From Quillaja saponaria (Eukaryota; Streptophyta; Magnoliopsida; Fabales; Quillajaceae): a DNA stretch of 64,000 bases. Under the pieces are notes generated by a model, which did not search any database, was not told the DNA's origin, and saw only the letters and a program-made list of their open reading frames with translations. How positions within the stretch are numbered: the first letter of the stretch is position 1; every line of letters begins with the position of its first letter. The position numbers and the translations under genes were made by a program. Location of the stretch: positions 11,542,134 to 11,606,133 of the forward strand of contig CM055618.1 in NCBI GenBank assembly GCA_029379385.1, written 5' to 3'. Shown here piece by piece: positions 1 to 11,587 of this stretch.

Positions 1-405
1 CGAGTGGCTTTGATCATTAGTTTGAAGACAATCCAAGTGAATCAGAGGAATAATGTCAGGTGAAGTGCCCCTGTCTCACATTTGGTAACCCGTGAAATTA
101 TACTCTCTTTTTTTTTATATAAAAAAATGAAAAACTGGTTTTTTCTTTTTAAATAAATATAATAAAAAAGAAAAAATATCTTTGAGTACTACCAAAAAAA
201 TAAAATTTAATAAACAAATTGACCTATTTAAGAAACTTTTTGTGAATGACTAGTCTTTCAAGCAGATCGGATGGAGGTGGTCAATAATTTTTTTGGACCG
301 GTTCAATAATTCATATATGAGGACTCAATTAATTCAATGGGTTTTATCAGTTATCACAAACCAGCCCTCAAAACTTTCCTACTTTGTTTCTTTATTCTTC
401 TTTTG

Positions 406-453
<48 letters not shown>

Positions 454-1848
454 GTGTTAATTTGTTCTCATTCATGTTTTCACTTTTTTTCCTTTCTTTT
501 TTTTTTTTTTAAGTCTAGATATTTCATTTATTTTATTTTTCTTTTATTAAGCGATTGTGACTACCAAGACTTAAATTTGAAGCAAACACTAATAATTTGT
601 TGATCTAACAACACTTGACTTTTTTTGTTATTCATAAAATTTAAAGTTGGATATCCATAAAACCTTCATAGAGTCATTCCTCATTTCCTTCTCTATCAAA
701 AATATGTATAAATAAAATAAAATTTGAAGCACGTGTTTACACAGTTTAATTCAAATAGGGTTTTAGTATCACATATGGACAAGGCAGAGATAGTGGAATA
801 ACAGATGTAACCAAGTTACTAAGGGATGGGGATTCCAATTTCCACTATGCCCATTTTGTGTGTTAAGAGAGTAAGACTTAGAATGAAAGGGTAGTCAGAG
901 GCCAGCACGTGTGCCACATATAGATACATAACTTACATTTTCTTGCCATTTCATTTGGGTATTGACATGTAGACTACAAAAATTATTAGGTATGCTACAA
1001 GTAACTTAAAAGACAAAAATTCAAACATATGTTTTCTTTTTTGTCTACCTATAAAAATGGAGTAATGCACATAGCACTACCCTTTCATTTTATTATTTTT
1101 GATTCATAACTGATATTGCTACTTTATTGATCCATTTACAATAATATAAGAGGTTAGATCAATTTGAGAACATTACTTCAAAACAAGTGGGTGCTAGCTA
1201 CTTGATGCATTTCCTTATGCAGTAAGATTCCAAATCTTGTTTGACTAATTCACAAACAAATTGTTGTAGATAGGACTAGCTGATCATCGAAGGACATAAT
1301 CTATTTGATCATCCTTATTTTGTGTCCCATGCATATGGTTAGTAAACTTGGAGTGTGTACCCAATTTGTATTTGGTTCAAACTAAAGTAATTAAATGAGA
1401 ATTCTCCTATCAGAAGAAAATAATGCAGGTACTCTGGTAAGAAATATAAAAAATCTTTTCTATTTAGGTAGAATAATTAATCAAATGCAGACTATCAACC
1501 AATAGCCATTGGCTATTAAGAGATACTAAAAGGTGTCAGTTTAAAATTTGACAATTTAACCCATTAGTTGTGTTCTTAGTAATTCTTTCCTAGTAAACAG
1601 ATTACAGATGAATCTCAAAGCTTCACTTACATTTGGAAATAATTACACTACTATGTAAATAGTAAGATGATTTCCTTTTTCCATTATTACTTGATCAACA
1701 TTGTCAAAAACAAAAATGTAATTCTTAAAGTAGACTAAAGGTGTCACCTAAAACAGCCTCCAAACCTCAAGCACAGCAGCCATTTTGCCAAACCTTAGGT
1801 AATCTACTGCACTCAACCAAAATGTAGTTCTGCCTCTCTTCCAATAAA
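1..1848. other. Intergenic region 3' of the HD-domain gene
   Basis: AT-rich DNA with long A and T runs and a TA microsatellite near 411-449. No open frame with recognisable protein similarity was seen. The 88-codon open frame over the TA repeat is low-complexity and is not taken as a gene. The part next to 1849 should hold the 3' UTR and polyadenylation region of the minus-strand HD-domain gene. Confidence 0.6.
411..449. repeat. (TA)n microsatellite
   Basis: About 19 uninterrupted TA units, followed by T-rich DNA. A simple repeat in intergenic DNA that is likely to vary in length between individuals. Confidence 0.9.
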
Positions 1849-4800
1849 TCAGTTAACCCTCTTTCCTAATCTTGATTTTCTTCTTGAAATGATCTCAGCT
1901 GCCCAACTCCTTCCTATTTCAGTTTGAAACTTCCCTGAGGGCAGAATGAATGAAACATTTAACTTCATACATTACCGACTAGACTAAAAATGACAGAGAA
2001 AAGCATTTAGGTTTTGGTTCTTTGATATAAAGAAAAAGTTTACCTGCAGTTGAAAGGAAAAACTCATCCAGCACCTTTCCATGTTCTGCCACAGATTACT
2101 TATACTGAGATATCAGGTAATTGGAAATTATTAAAACGCTATATGCATATAAATCTATCTTAGAACTTACCCATTTCATATTCCAGTGCTTGTAGAATCA
2201 TTTCAACCTGATCAGAAGAAACCTCATTAACAAGTACGATCAGCTTCGGACATAATAAAAGCTCTTAAACTACAAGTTTTTTTTTTTTTTTTTTTGTGGG
2301 AAAAGTAACGATTTTATTAAAAGAAAAAGTGGGTAAATCTTTGTACACAAATCATTAACAAAAACACACCACCAAAAGGCAGTACTTAACAAAACTACAA
2401 ATTACAATCTAAACCATCTAAGAGGGACCCAGTAGAATAAAAAGAGAGATGAATAGAGACCCATTGGTAAGTTCTGATGTAAAAAAAATAAAATGCTAAA
2501 GCTCTATAGTTGTTCCGTAAATCAAGAGTAAACTATACGCATGCTGGGAATGGGCGCCAAGAGAAATGGTTGATGAGGAGGACCTAACTGGGATGAAGAA
2601 ATGCTCAAATAAATTTTTATTTGACGACGGCCTAACTGAAATCTCTATGGACTGGCTCAGTTAATACATGACCTATTCTCGTGTTCTTTTGGCATTAGAA
2701 AGCAACTCATTTAGTCGTACTTATGATTTCTATAGGTTTAGGTTTTGACATACCTGTAATCTTCCAGACACTTGAACATGACCAGCTGCTATGCTCCAGG
2801 ATTCTTATTATGATCATTTCTAATGTTATATAGGGTTTATTCATCCTCTTTACTAGATTTTAGTTTGACTACTAATTCAATGTCGTTTTTTAGTAAAAGG
2901 AATCCAACTCTAACAGATTTTGGATTAGTAAATTCCTCACAATTAAACTTGATTGAAGTCTAGTAACAGATGAAGTCAGAGTGCGACAGCTACTAAACTC
3001 TACACTAGGTTATATTACCTTGTCGAAATCCTTAACAAGATTAGCCTCTAATGAAGAATTGTTTTCATACTCTGCCCAAAGTTCTTTAATCTCTTCAGCT
3101 GCACAAAATACGCAATTATATTGAATTTGATGCAAAAAATTGAAACTCACAATTCTAACGATTTAAGGACAAGATAAGCAAATACCTCGCATCCCTTCAC
3201 CTAGAATTTGACACATTTCATTTAAAGCTTCCTGCTCCATTCTGCTCTTTTCTGCCTTAGGTACACCATCAGATGGTGTTATATCTCCAACAATAGCTAT
3301 CAAACACAAAATCCAACTTAGAGTTTAATACCTGGTACATTGTATATGATATATCCATACAAACAATATGTCTTAGCAAATTTTTTATCCATCCAATCCA
3401 ACTCAAGTATAAAAGTTGTTGGTTATTGGTTTCTACTTGTGGTTTGGTAGTTAACCAAAATCAACTTAACCCAAGTTTGAAACCACCAGGGACCTAAAAA
3501 AAATGTTGTTGGTTATTACTTATTAGAACGTGTAATCAATCTGATTGTATTAACACATTTTTCCTCCAAACAGATTACATATCTATAACTTCTCCATCAA
3601 TAAATAAATTTCCAAACGTCATTGTCGGTGTCCATCAAACCAGACTTCTGTAAGTCTGTAACTTCCTTATTGCCATGCTTGACTAATAATCACTGTGTGT
3701 CAGACCCTTTTTTCTGTCATTAAGGTGGAGAACTGAATGTGAAGTAGTGGAAATAAAAGGTGAAGCTTGAAAGTGGTCTACAGGGGCAATCAGAGGCAAC
3801 TACTACTCCTGCAAGTTATAACATCCAATGAAAGCTGTCACCTAGGAAGAACACTATCCCCAGCCCCGCTTTATCAAAGAAAGAAGATTTAATGAATAAA
3901 TTCCAACATCTTTCTTGTGTAGCAATACAATTTTTCAAACCTCAAAGCGATATCCAAGATGATATGGAACTTTATGTAAATTTCATCCTTTTATCTTAGT
4001 TACATGAAAATGAAAATGGTTAAATTATGCAGACAAGGAGTCAGACAAATACCTTCTGCCATGTCATGCACAATTGCTATCTTAATACATCTGCACAAAG
4101 GAAGAAATACAATAAATAATAGGAAAGGAGCAATTGAGCAGAGAACAATAATTACCACAACAGTAATGAAATATAGACAAGGAACAAGACACTAGGGTTA
4201 AATACTTAAATAGATTTTTCTGCTCATACTATTACAGATAATTAAATATAGAGTAGATAGTATTATTTTTTTTGGCTTGTGAACAGAATTCATAGACTGG
4301 ACTATAACTATACTGGATAGTGGGTACAAGTGTACAACAATGGCTCAAGAGTCAAGTCAGAATAAATTTTTTTATGTAAACAGTAACATGCAAAGCAACC
4401 CTCCCAGCAATTTAAAACATTAAATAGAAATGAAATTTGTGTCAGAATTTGTTTTTGTGTGCAGCAAAACCCAGCCTAACTGAATCATTCCAAAATGTCA
4501 GGTTATTAGTCAAACCAAATACAGCTTTGGGGCAGGACTGATTAGTCTTTTTATTAAAAATGAGATGAAATGATCAAGAATCTCAAAGAATGATAGAACT
4601 GTGTAATGTACAGGCTAGCTCCAGTTCGGAACTGAACTTACATGTGTCGTGTGGATAATGCTGTATGGACCTAAAGCCTACCTAATCCAAACAGAGACAG
4701 TTGGTTTACTACTAGACTACGAAAGACCGAGGAATGATAGTGAATGCTGACAACCAAGTAACTCGCCTGATTTACAGAAGTCTTCCATATCTAACATACA

Positions 4801-7205
4801 GAAGACCAAGCTTTGAAGGAAACCAACAGACTCATCTCTCTCAGACCGGTCTTCCTGAACATATCAGAGGAAACAGATCTTTCAAACTCATGATGACTAT
4901 ATATTGACCAAATTTCAGGCCAATTGGTCATCATCATTCCAGGAAACTCTTATAAAGTCCAATATAGAACAGAACAAGATCCTCAGTAAGAAACCAAACT
5001 ATGTTTAAAGAGGTTAAACTCAAGTTCATTTAGAGCAAACTTATATGCTCGGTTGTCAACAGTGGTTGGATAACACTTATTCAAAGTATATAAGCATACA
5101 CAGACACATGCACGCACACACACATTATAGGGCTATCTTACTGTTGGTTCAGAAAAAGGTGGATAATTGAAAGTTGAAACTAATTCTAATATTCATACAA
5201 CAAGAAAAACATTTCAACCAGCCTATCCTATTCTGTAAGTTAAACATGCAAGAACCCAAGGCAGGAAAATTCACACTGTTATATATCTAACATTTTTGTT
5301 ATACGTTTCTCTATTGAAAAGATTAAAAATCAGAAAGATTCCAAATTATATGTAAGTCAAACCTTTCTCTATTGACTCCAGGAAGATCACCAGCAATCAA
5401 TGCCATTAATGCCATCCGATACATATGGTCAGAAATTGACTCGGGACCCTTTATCCCATGATTGATCCACCCTTTCCTTTTCGTGGTCTACAAGAGAAAG
5501 AAAAAGAGGGGGGGTGGGGGAGAGAGAGAGAGAGAAACAACATTTCTTTAATCCAATTTGCAAAAGCATAGTCTACATCTTTTTATTCCTCAAAAATTTC
5601 AAATACATGTTTCCTTTCTATGAATCCTTAACCTAAACATAGAAAGTGCAGAAAGCAAGACCATACCACAACCTAAAGATATGTTTCTACAGAAACTCCA
5701 CACCATATATAAATACATGCATGCATGCATGCATGCATATTATATTATACAAAAACCCAGGCAAATATAAAAAGACTTCATGTTTCCAAAACCTTCCATG
5801 TACATTGTCAGTGTATCTTTAGTTTATAAGAAGAAAAGAGAAATCCATAGGACAATTCTGATACATTTCTCTGTTTCAAAGTGAGATATTATGGAAGGCC
5901 TTTGACTTTGAGAGGATAAGTGGTGGAGGCATATTACTTCCGTGTTCTAGAGCAGTAAAAGAAAAATACCATTTTTGCTCGTAGGTTCATTGGAATACAA
6001 AGTTTGAGAGACCACTTAAGGATTGGAAGGAAGATTCGCTTCAGGCTCTTTTCGGTTTTTGTATAGCATAAAGGGGAATGGTGCCTGAGGATTCACTGTG
6101 TTGGAAGCTCTAATAAGAATATAAGGATAATCTGATTTAAAAGTTTTCAGTTGCAACTTATTGACAGACAGGTCTTCCCTTGGTGAAGCAATTGAGGGTC
6201 TTCTGTTCCTTCAAATGTATTGTCCTTTTGTTTGGCCTGAAACATTGGATTGGATTCTTAGAGCCGATAACTTGAGAAAGCAGAAATGAGTAGTATTTAG
6301 TAGGCTCCATCCACGTATTGAGAATCAGACGACCACATTGTACTGCATTGCCCTATGGCTAGATTACTTTTAGGAGCTTGTTTGTCAGGATTTTACTGAT
6401 GCCCAAGAAAGTGGGGGATTTGATGGCTAATAAAATACAATGTCTCTCTCCCTCAGTTCTTCTCTTTTGTTTCATATTTTCTTTCCCCTTTTTTCAGTTG
6501 GGAGGCACTTTACTTATCTAGAAGAAGTTGTTGGGACGAAAGGCAAAAATCTCCAGCTGCCACTTCTCACAAACAAAAAGAGAACAAAGGATCAATTATT
6601 TAGATATAATATCCCTTCAGATATTCCAAGTGTTGATTCCTACTGCTATTTAAACTACCTATTCAAACCGAGTCACTCATTCAAGGTGACAAATAATTCA
6701 ACATTTGGCAACAGAATCAAGTGATATTTAACCTATCCTAAGGGCTGGTAGCATAAATAATGTTACCTAAGCATAAATAATTAAGCTTTCACAGTCTCAC
6801 TACCTTTGCTATTATTGGTCTTTAAAGAATAAGAAAATATTATCCTACTACCCATTTTTCCTTTCCACAATTTTACTATCAACCAAAGAGAATGAACAAA
6901 ACTAACATACATTCTTCCCATACCTTAAGCCGATGACACAATGTTAGAAAATCAATAGCTGACGAAGAAGATGGCGAACTCGAAGACCCAATAGAAGTAT
7001 CGGACCCCTCCAAACTAACGGGTGTCTTGGATCCGAACCCGTCCGAACTGGGTTTCTGCGAACGAACCGAGACACTCCTGGGTTTCGGAGTTTCACTGAA
7101 GAAAACGGATTTAGAGGAGTTCCGATTGAAAAAAGCGAGAGTTGCTCGGGAAGGTAAAGACCGATGCAATTGTGGCGCACAACGAGCTGATGAACTAATC
7201 GCCAT
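1849..7205 (-). CDS. HD-domain metal-dependent phosphohydrolase, HDDC2-like 5'-deoxynucleotidase, plastid-targeted (8 exons)
   Basis: Predicted to dephosphorylate deoxynucleoside 5'-monophosphates (HDDC2/YfbR family), probably in the plastid. Coding exons in order: 7205-6924, 5487-5363, 4090-4053, 3296-3186, 3098-3019, 2207-2171, 2085-2044, 1934-1849. All introns are GT-AG; the exons total 801 nt, giving 266 residues, and every phase matches. Residues 1 to about 85 are Ser/Arg-rich like a transit peptide, followed by a poly-Ser linker. The HD fold follows: [20 protein letters not shown] with metal ligand His115, IVHDMAEAIVGD with His144-Asp145, and LVKDFDK with Asp211. An in-frame ATG at 7304 would add 33 residues; the start at 7205 is preferred because it gives a typical transit peptide. 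Intron 1 holds a LINE fragment and intron 5 a LINE tail, neither of which disturbs an exon. Exon order and splice phases were derived by eye from remembered homologues. Confidence 0.92.
2276..2391 (-). mobile_element. 5'-truncated LINE 3' tail with poly-A and target-site duplication
   Basis: Read on the minus strand, this is a short U-rich 3' UTR with an AATAAA-like stretch ending in a poly-A tract, seen as a run of T at about 2277-2295. The insert is flanked by a 9-bp direct repeat, aaactacaa, at 2267-2275 and 2392-2400. A poly-A end, extreme 5' truncation and a target-site duplication are the marks of target-primed reverse transcription. It lies within intron 5 of the HD-domain gene in sense orientation. 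A retroposed transcript of another kind is possible, because no coding part remains. Confidence 0.6.
5510..5535. repeat. G-rich tract followed by (GA)n microsatellite
   Basis: A run of about a dozen G (one T interruption) leads directly into about eight GA units, inside intron 1 of the HD-domain gene about 20 nt upstream of exon 2 on the gene's strand. Read on the gene strand this is a CT/C-rich polypyrimidine stretch just before the acceptor at 5488-5489, so it may also act as the polypyrimidine tract. Confidence 0.8.
5717..5738. repeat. (ATGC)n self-complementary microsatellite
   Basis: Five to six ATGC units, a repeat that is its own reverse complement, lying in intron 1 of the HD-domain gene. 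No function can be assigned from the sequence. Confidence 0.85.
5985..6436 (+). mobile_element. Degenerate LINE (non-LTR retrotransposon) fragment, C-terminal zinc-binding RT region
   Basis: Plus-strand translation across several frames gives pieces typical of the C-terminal end of plant LINE polyproteins (zf-RVT region). [20 protein letters not shown] from about 6003 is followed, after a stop, by [11 protein letters not shown]. Further on come FSVATY, then ADNLRKQK near 6265-6290, and finally [18 protein letters not shown] near 6378-6430. Many stops and frame changes show it is long dead. It is antisense to the HD-domain gene, inside its first intron. I saw no poly-A tail or target duplication, so the borders are approximate. 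Confidence 0.65.
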
Positions 7206-9228
7206 TACTGCAAAGCAAATCAGATTGGGAAAAAACAGTCGAACAGATTGAAGACAACAACAAAAGATTATTCGCGCAACGAATTCTTGCTCTTGTGGTT
7301 TCAATTTTTGTCTTCTTTCTTTTGTTTCGGCTTCCTGAACCGGAAAATGGGGGTCCGAAAACTTGGGTGTGTCCCTCTCCTCCTCTTCAGTCTCGCTTTC
7401 TGTTTCTGTTTTTCTTATTTTTTATTTTATTATTATTATTAAAATAAAATACTAAAAAATTGTCAATTTCTATATATATAAAAAAAAAAATTAACTAATT
7501 TTATTTTAAAAGAGTTGTGATTATTAAATATTAAGAGAATTTTGAGGAAATTCTAAGCAATAAATATAATTATTAAAAATTAATTTTTTTTAAATTATAA
7601 TTTATAAATTAATTTATTATTATAAATATTTTATATGATAAAGTGTGACTCGAAACAATGTGGTAGAAAGTAGCGTGTTACTTGAAAGGCATTAAATTAT
7701 TTCGAACATAAACTAAAATGATTTGAATTAAAATAATGATAGTGATAAAAGACAATCAAGAGTTAAATTGATTTTAGGAGAAATTTAAACCTACCTACTG
7801 TAATCAGTAATAATTTGGGGATCACAAACGTTAAGTTTGATTGGGCTGGATAATCAACCCAAATTAAGTCAATGGGTTAATTTGGGTTGGTTTTTCAGTT
7901 TATAATTTGCGCCGTTGGGCCCAAATAGATCATAATTAACAACTAAGCTTTTTATATGTAAACGTTTTTTTTTCATTCCTAAATTGTAGCAGCAAATAAA
8001 ATTACATCAAAAAGATGATTAGATGATGTCATCCACAATAATAATAAATAAAAGAAATGGTTGATTCCATCTTTAGGCACTCAAGTCAGTCAATCAAAGT
8101 CAAAATAATATTATTGAGATGCAAAAGATATTGATTGTATTAAATTAAGATGAGAATCTGTGGTTGTTTTTTTTTTTTTTTTTGGCTAGATAAGAATTTG
8201 TGGTTGTGATGAAATAAACGTTCCAATGAATAGTCCTTTTCCTCAGTAGCGACATGAAAAAAAAAAAAATCTAGCTCTAAGATTTTGTGGTACAGATAAT
8301 AATTGATTAATTTTGAGAAAAATGTGTAAGGTGTGTACAATAATTTCGACTGTAGAAAGTGGAAACATCATCCCGTGAATAGTTGATATCATGTGGAAAT
8401 GTTGTCGAAGAAGATGCATTGTGAATAATACATGTAAAGTTATGAAATTAGGATAATCTATTAAAATTGTACTCCATGTATTAATGTTATGGACTTAAAA
8501 TTTATGACGTGTATTTAATTGGATAAAAAATAATTAATTAAAATATCAATAAAATAACAGATGCTAAACCCCAAAAAAATATGTTAAAAATTATAAAAAA
8601 TATGAGGAATAAATGAATGGTCTATGTTAATTAGTAGGAATTATTATTAACGGTGTAAAATGCATATCCAAACCACTAAACTATTAGAATATTATTTTTT
8701 ATCAAATATATATATTAACAGTGTAATTTTGTAAGCGTGCCTCTTATATAATTTTTATGTTTGAATATTTATTATAATAACTATAAATAATTTAAATATT
8801 ATATTATTAATAAATTATTAAGATTATTCTAATTGTTTTGAGAATACTAGTTAAAATATATTAAATATGATTTTAAATTTTAAAAACAATAATCTTTGTA
8901 TTAAATAATGTTGACAATCATAATAAATATTAGAAATTTTCAATTTATAAAATTTAACAATTAGGCTGTTATTTTCACTTGTTTAAGGTTGTGTGGTCCA
9001 GTGGAGCGCCATTCTTCCCCACATTAAATGTGTTACTCGTTTTTACATGTACAACAGTAGTGCACGACTGTCTAGTTCTAACGATGACAGTCTCTAAAGT
9101 CTATACACGACTAGAAGCAAATATAGCCACGGGTTCATTCACCTATTTTCAGCTGCATCATTCTTTGTTCTGGTCTATAAATACCCAACTGGGATTGCTT
9201 TAAGTTGGCAGCGACATAACTAGTTAAC
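7206..9228. other. Intergenic region between the HD-domain and RING-H2 genes
   Basis: Holds the minus-strand promoter and leader of the HD-domain gene (7206 to about 7450) and the plus-strand promoter of the RING gene (just upstream of 9229), so the two are divergently transcribed. The middle (7450-8950) is extremely AT-rich with poly-A/T tracts. I found no coding similarity in it. Confidence 0.6.
9176..9183 (+). promoter_or_regulatory. TATA box of the RING-H2 gene
   Basis: TATAAATA lies 46-53 nt upstream of the start codon at 9229. With the usual 25-35 nt spacing to the transcription start, the 5' leader would be only about 15-25 nt long. The match and its position support this start codon; the transcription start is inferred. 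Confidence 0.6.
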
Positions 9229-9726
9229 ATGAGCTTTTTAGTAGTTTCATTATCACATGTCACCTTGTTCTTTATAAATCTTCCCTTTATCTTCATCAAT
9301 TTCATTTCTCAATCAAGCATATGGAAGTACTTGATCATACTTGTTACTAATTTGAAATGGGCAATGGATTGTCTTGTTTGCCATCCTTTCTCTAAACTCT
9401 ATGAGAAAGATTTTATGGTAATCGGACAAGAACTAAGCGAACTCAGAATAGGCCGGTATGAGTTCAAGCCGGGGTGCGATGAAGAGGCAGAATGTGCTGT
9501 GTGTCTTTGTAAAATTGAGCAAGGTGAAGAGATAAAAGAGCTGAGATGCAAACATCTCTTTCATAGAGATTGTTTAGACAGATGGGTTGATTACAAACAT
9601 GATACTTGCCCTCTTTGCCGGGATTTTATAGCTCCAAGAACAGCAATTGGTGAGGTTGGAGAAGTGCTATTGTTTAAGTTTTGGTTTTTCAGTTCCAACA
9701 ACCGTGAAACATGGTGGCTCAGATAA
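9229..9726 (+). CDS. RING-H2 finger protein, putative membrane-anchored E3 ubiquitin ligase (165 aa)
   Basis: Single-exon gene. Residues 1-50 are strongly hydrophobic (FFINLPFIFINFI and WKYLIILV), consistent with a signal anchor or one to two membrane segments. Residues 89-130 form a complete RING-H2 (C3H2C3) finger: Cys89, Cys92, Cys107, His109, His112, Cys115, Cys127, Cys130, with the Trp (RW at 118-119) that usually contacts the E2 enzyme. The layout of short N-terminal hydrophobic part, linker and C-terminal RING resembles the small RHA2/BRH1-type plant ligases, which often act in hormone or stress signalling; the exact subgroup is not settled. No substrate can be predicted. The gene is intact and lies 310 bp from the left end of a large MULE. 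Confidence 0.85.
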   Translation: MSFLVVSLSHVTLFFINLPFIFINFISQSSIWKYLIILVTNLKWAMDCLVCHPFSKLYEKDFMVIGQELSELRIGRYEFKPGCDEEAECAVCLCKIEQGEEIKELRCKHLFHRDCLDRWVDYKHDTCPLCRDFIAPRTAIGEVGEVLLFKFWFFSSNNRETWWLR

Positions 9727-10028
9727 ATCATAGCACAGTAGTATTTTTCATCAGCTGCATCTACCTGCACATATATAGGTTGATGTGAGACTAGGATGAG
9801 CTCTCGTACATGAAGCAATTTCCTTTCTCATCCTCAAATATGATAATTAATTGTAACCAAAACATTGTGTAATGAGTGAAAATCCACGGCAATTATCTTT
9901 TTCTTCAAGACAAATTAGATTGATTTCATGAGTGGGTGTATATTCAACAACTCAATGGATAGTTTAAAATTTTGAATGACTGTTCTCAAGGATGTTGCTT
10001 CAATAATTAATAAGAAACATATAATAGT
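9727..10028. other. 3' flank of the RING gene
   Basis: AT-rich DNA expected to hold the 3' UTR of the RING gene. No other gene is visible. It ends at the 9-bp target-site copy that borders the MULE. Confidence 0.5.
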
Positions 10029-10037
10029 GAGAAAATG
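10029..10037. repeat. Left target-site duplication of the MULE
   Basis: gagaaaatg lies immediately outside the left inverted repeat. Its partner outside the right repeat is gagaaaaga (18239-18247): 7 of 9 bases match. Nine bases is the usual target duplication for Mutator-like elements, and two mismatches fit an old insertion. Confidence 0.65.
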
Positions 10038-10070
10038 GGATTTTTCACCAAAATACCGTTGTTTTTGAAA
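10038..10070. repeat. Left terminal inverted repeat of the MULE
   Basis: Starts ggatttttcaccaaaatacc. The reverse complement of 18206-18238 starts ggatttctcaccaaaatact; the 33-bp repeats differ at only two positions. Confidence 0.85.
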
Positions 10071-11580
10071 CAACGATACAACCTGAATTTGTATCTTAGA
10101 GACATGAATGCAACCTGAATTTGTGACTTGAAGACCCAAATTGTTGTTAGCCACCTCAGCCACATGCCAACTAGGATACCAGGTAGATGAAATCAATTGT
10201 CTAAATCCTAAATTCTCTTTTCCCTCTTCCTCTTCCTCGCAGACTTTCACCAAATCCCTAAAACTCAACTTATTTTTCCCCTTCTTGCTAAGCTCTCTAG
10301 CAGACTCAACTACAAAACAAAGACTCTCTCCAAAAAATATGTCCACATAGCTCCTCTTTGAAGGTTGAGCTTCTCAGGGATCATAAGTCAACCACCGCCT
10401 TAGACTGGAGCGCGTCCCTACAGGTGAATCTCTCAGCTTCTGTTCTTTCTATCCTTCCTTAGTGCCTCTTCCTGGCTACCCCACTCTAAGTAGGGATGGA
10501 TGCCACAAACACAACTTTTACTGACTAAACATTTTAGTAGAATTAAGTTTTTTATCTTCTGTTGCCAAGGTTTTGTTAGTTTTCCAGTGACCTTTCTTTG
10601 TCTTGTTCTATTTGCTGACCCAGTGGTGGGCAGGTGAATGAGTTAGGTTATACCTTTGTTAAATTGTTATGCTTTGCTCTGAGCTAGTTGCATGTTGGTT
10701 TTTGAAATTTCTGGCATCCTAGAGAATTTTTTCTTTGTTTAATTGGCGGGTACAAGCAGAAAGTTAAGGAATGTGTCTAAGGTTGGATATTGAAAATTGC
10801 ATTGGTTCGTCTATCTGGGTACTTGTGTACGAATGTGAATAACAAAAGTGTTGAATTTGAGAGACTAAGTTGCTTTTATTTTTATTGGTTTGAATGACTT
10901 AAGAGTTCGCAATGAGGAGAAATTTTGAGTGTTAATTTTTCCTTCGTCTTTTTTTTTATTCTTTTTATGATCAAGAATATGTTGCTTTGAACATAATGTA
11001 TATTCACTTGATGCTTCATTTTGACCTGCTAGTGCACCAATTTATATTTATTTCTATTGGCATGTCATGATAAATAAAAATATCAAATTGCAGGTGTTTT
11101 ATCTAATGACTGGTTCTTCTAATCTTGGTAAGAAATTGCTACTCAAGTCAAAGTACCTATTTTACAATTGTTATTATTTTTTGTTGCACATTCCCTCCTC
11201 AACACATTTTGAAGTTTCTTCATATATATGATCTAATTAAGGGAGGGGAAGTTGTAGATAAATACCATATTAAGAATAAAAAATTGAAATTCTCACTGTT
11301 AGCCTGTTAGCTACATTCATTGTTGTAAGATCATACTATGTTTCTAGGTTTTCATTTTACATACTTTGAGCTTATTACCCTATTCATTAATAAATGCTGC
11401 TCCCACATGCACTACCTAAGCCACTAAAAGAATTTCCACTTAGAGCAAACAAGCAAGTAAGCAACAAGGTATAAAAAATGTGGGTATATCAAAATTATCT
11501 AAATTATGCCATAGAATACATCAACCATGTAACTTTATTTCTTTGGAGTTCTATTTCTAAAATTTTTGAAGTTTTTATTG
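10071..11580 (+). other. MULE 5' non-coding leader
   Basis: No coding similarity was seen. Two near copies of cctgaatttgt (about 10081 and 10118) form a subterminal repeat, and a related motif, tgaatttgtgagttga, occurs near the right end (about 18124). C/T-rich stretches at 10210-10340 and several possible splice sites suggest a 5' UTR with introns. The tandemly duplicated segment begins inside this leader at 11154. Confidence 0.5.
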
Positions 11581-11587
11581 GAGCAGG

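Noticed and set aside
337..603. 88-codon open frame across the TA repeat
   Set aside because: Its sequence is Tyr-Ile repeats from the microsatellite followed by low-complexity Phe/Ser; no real protein features.
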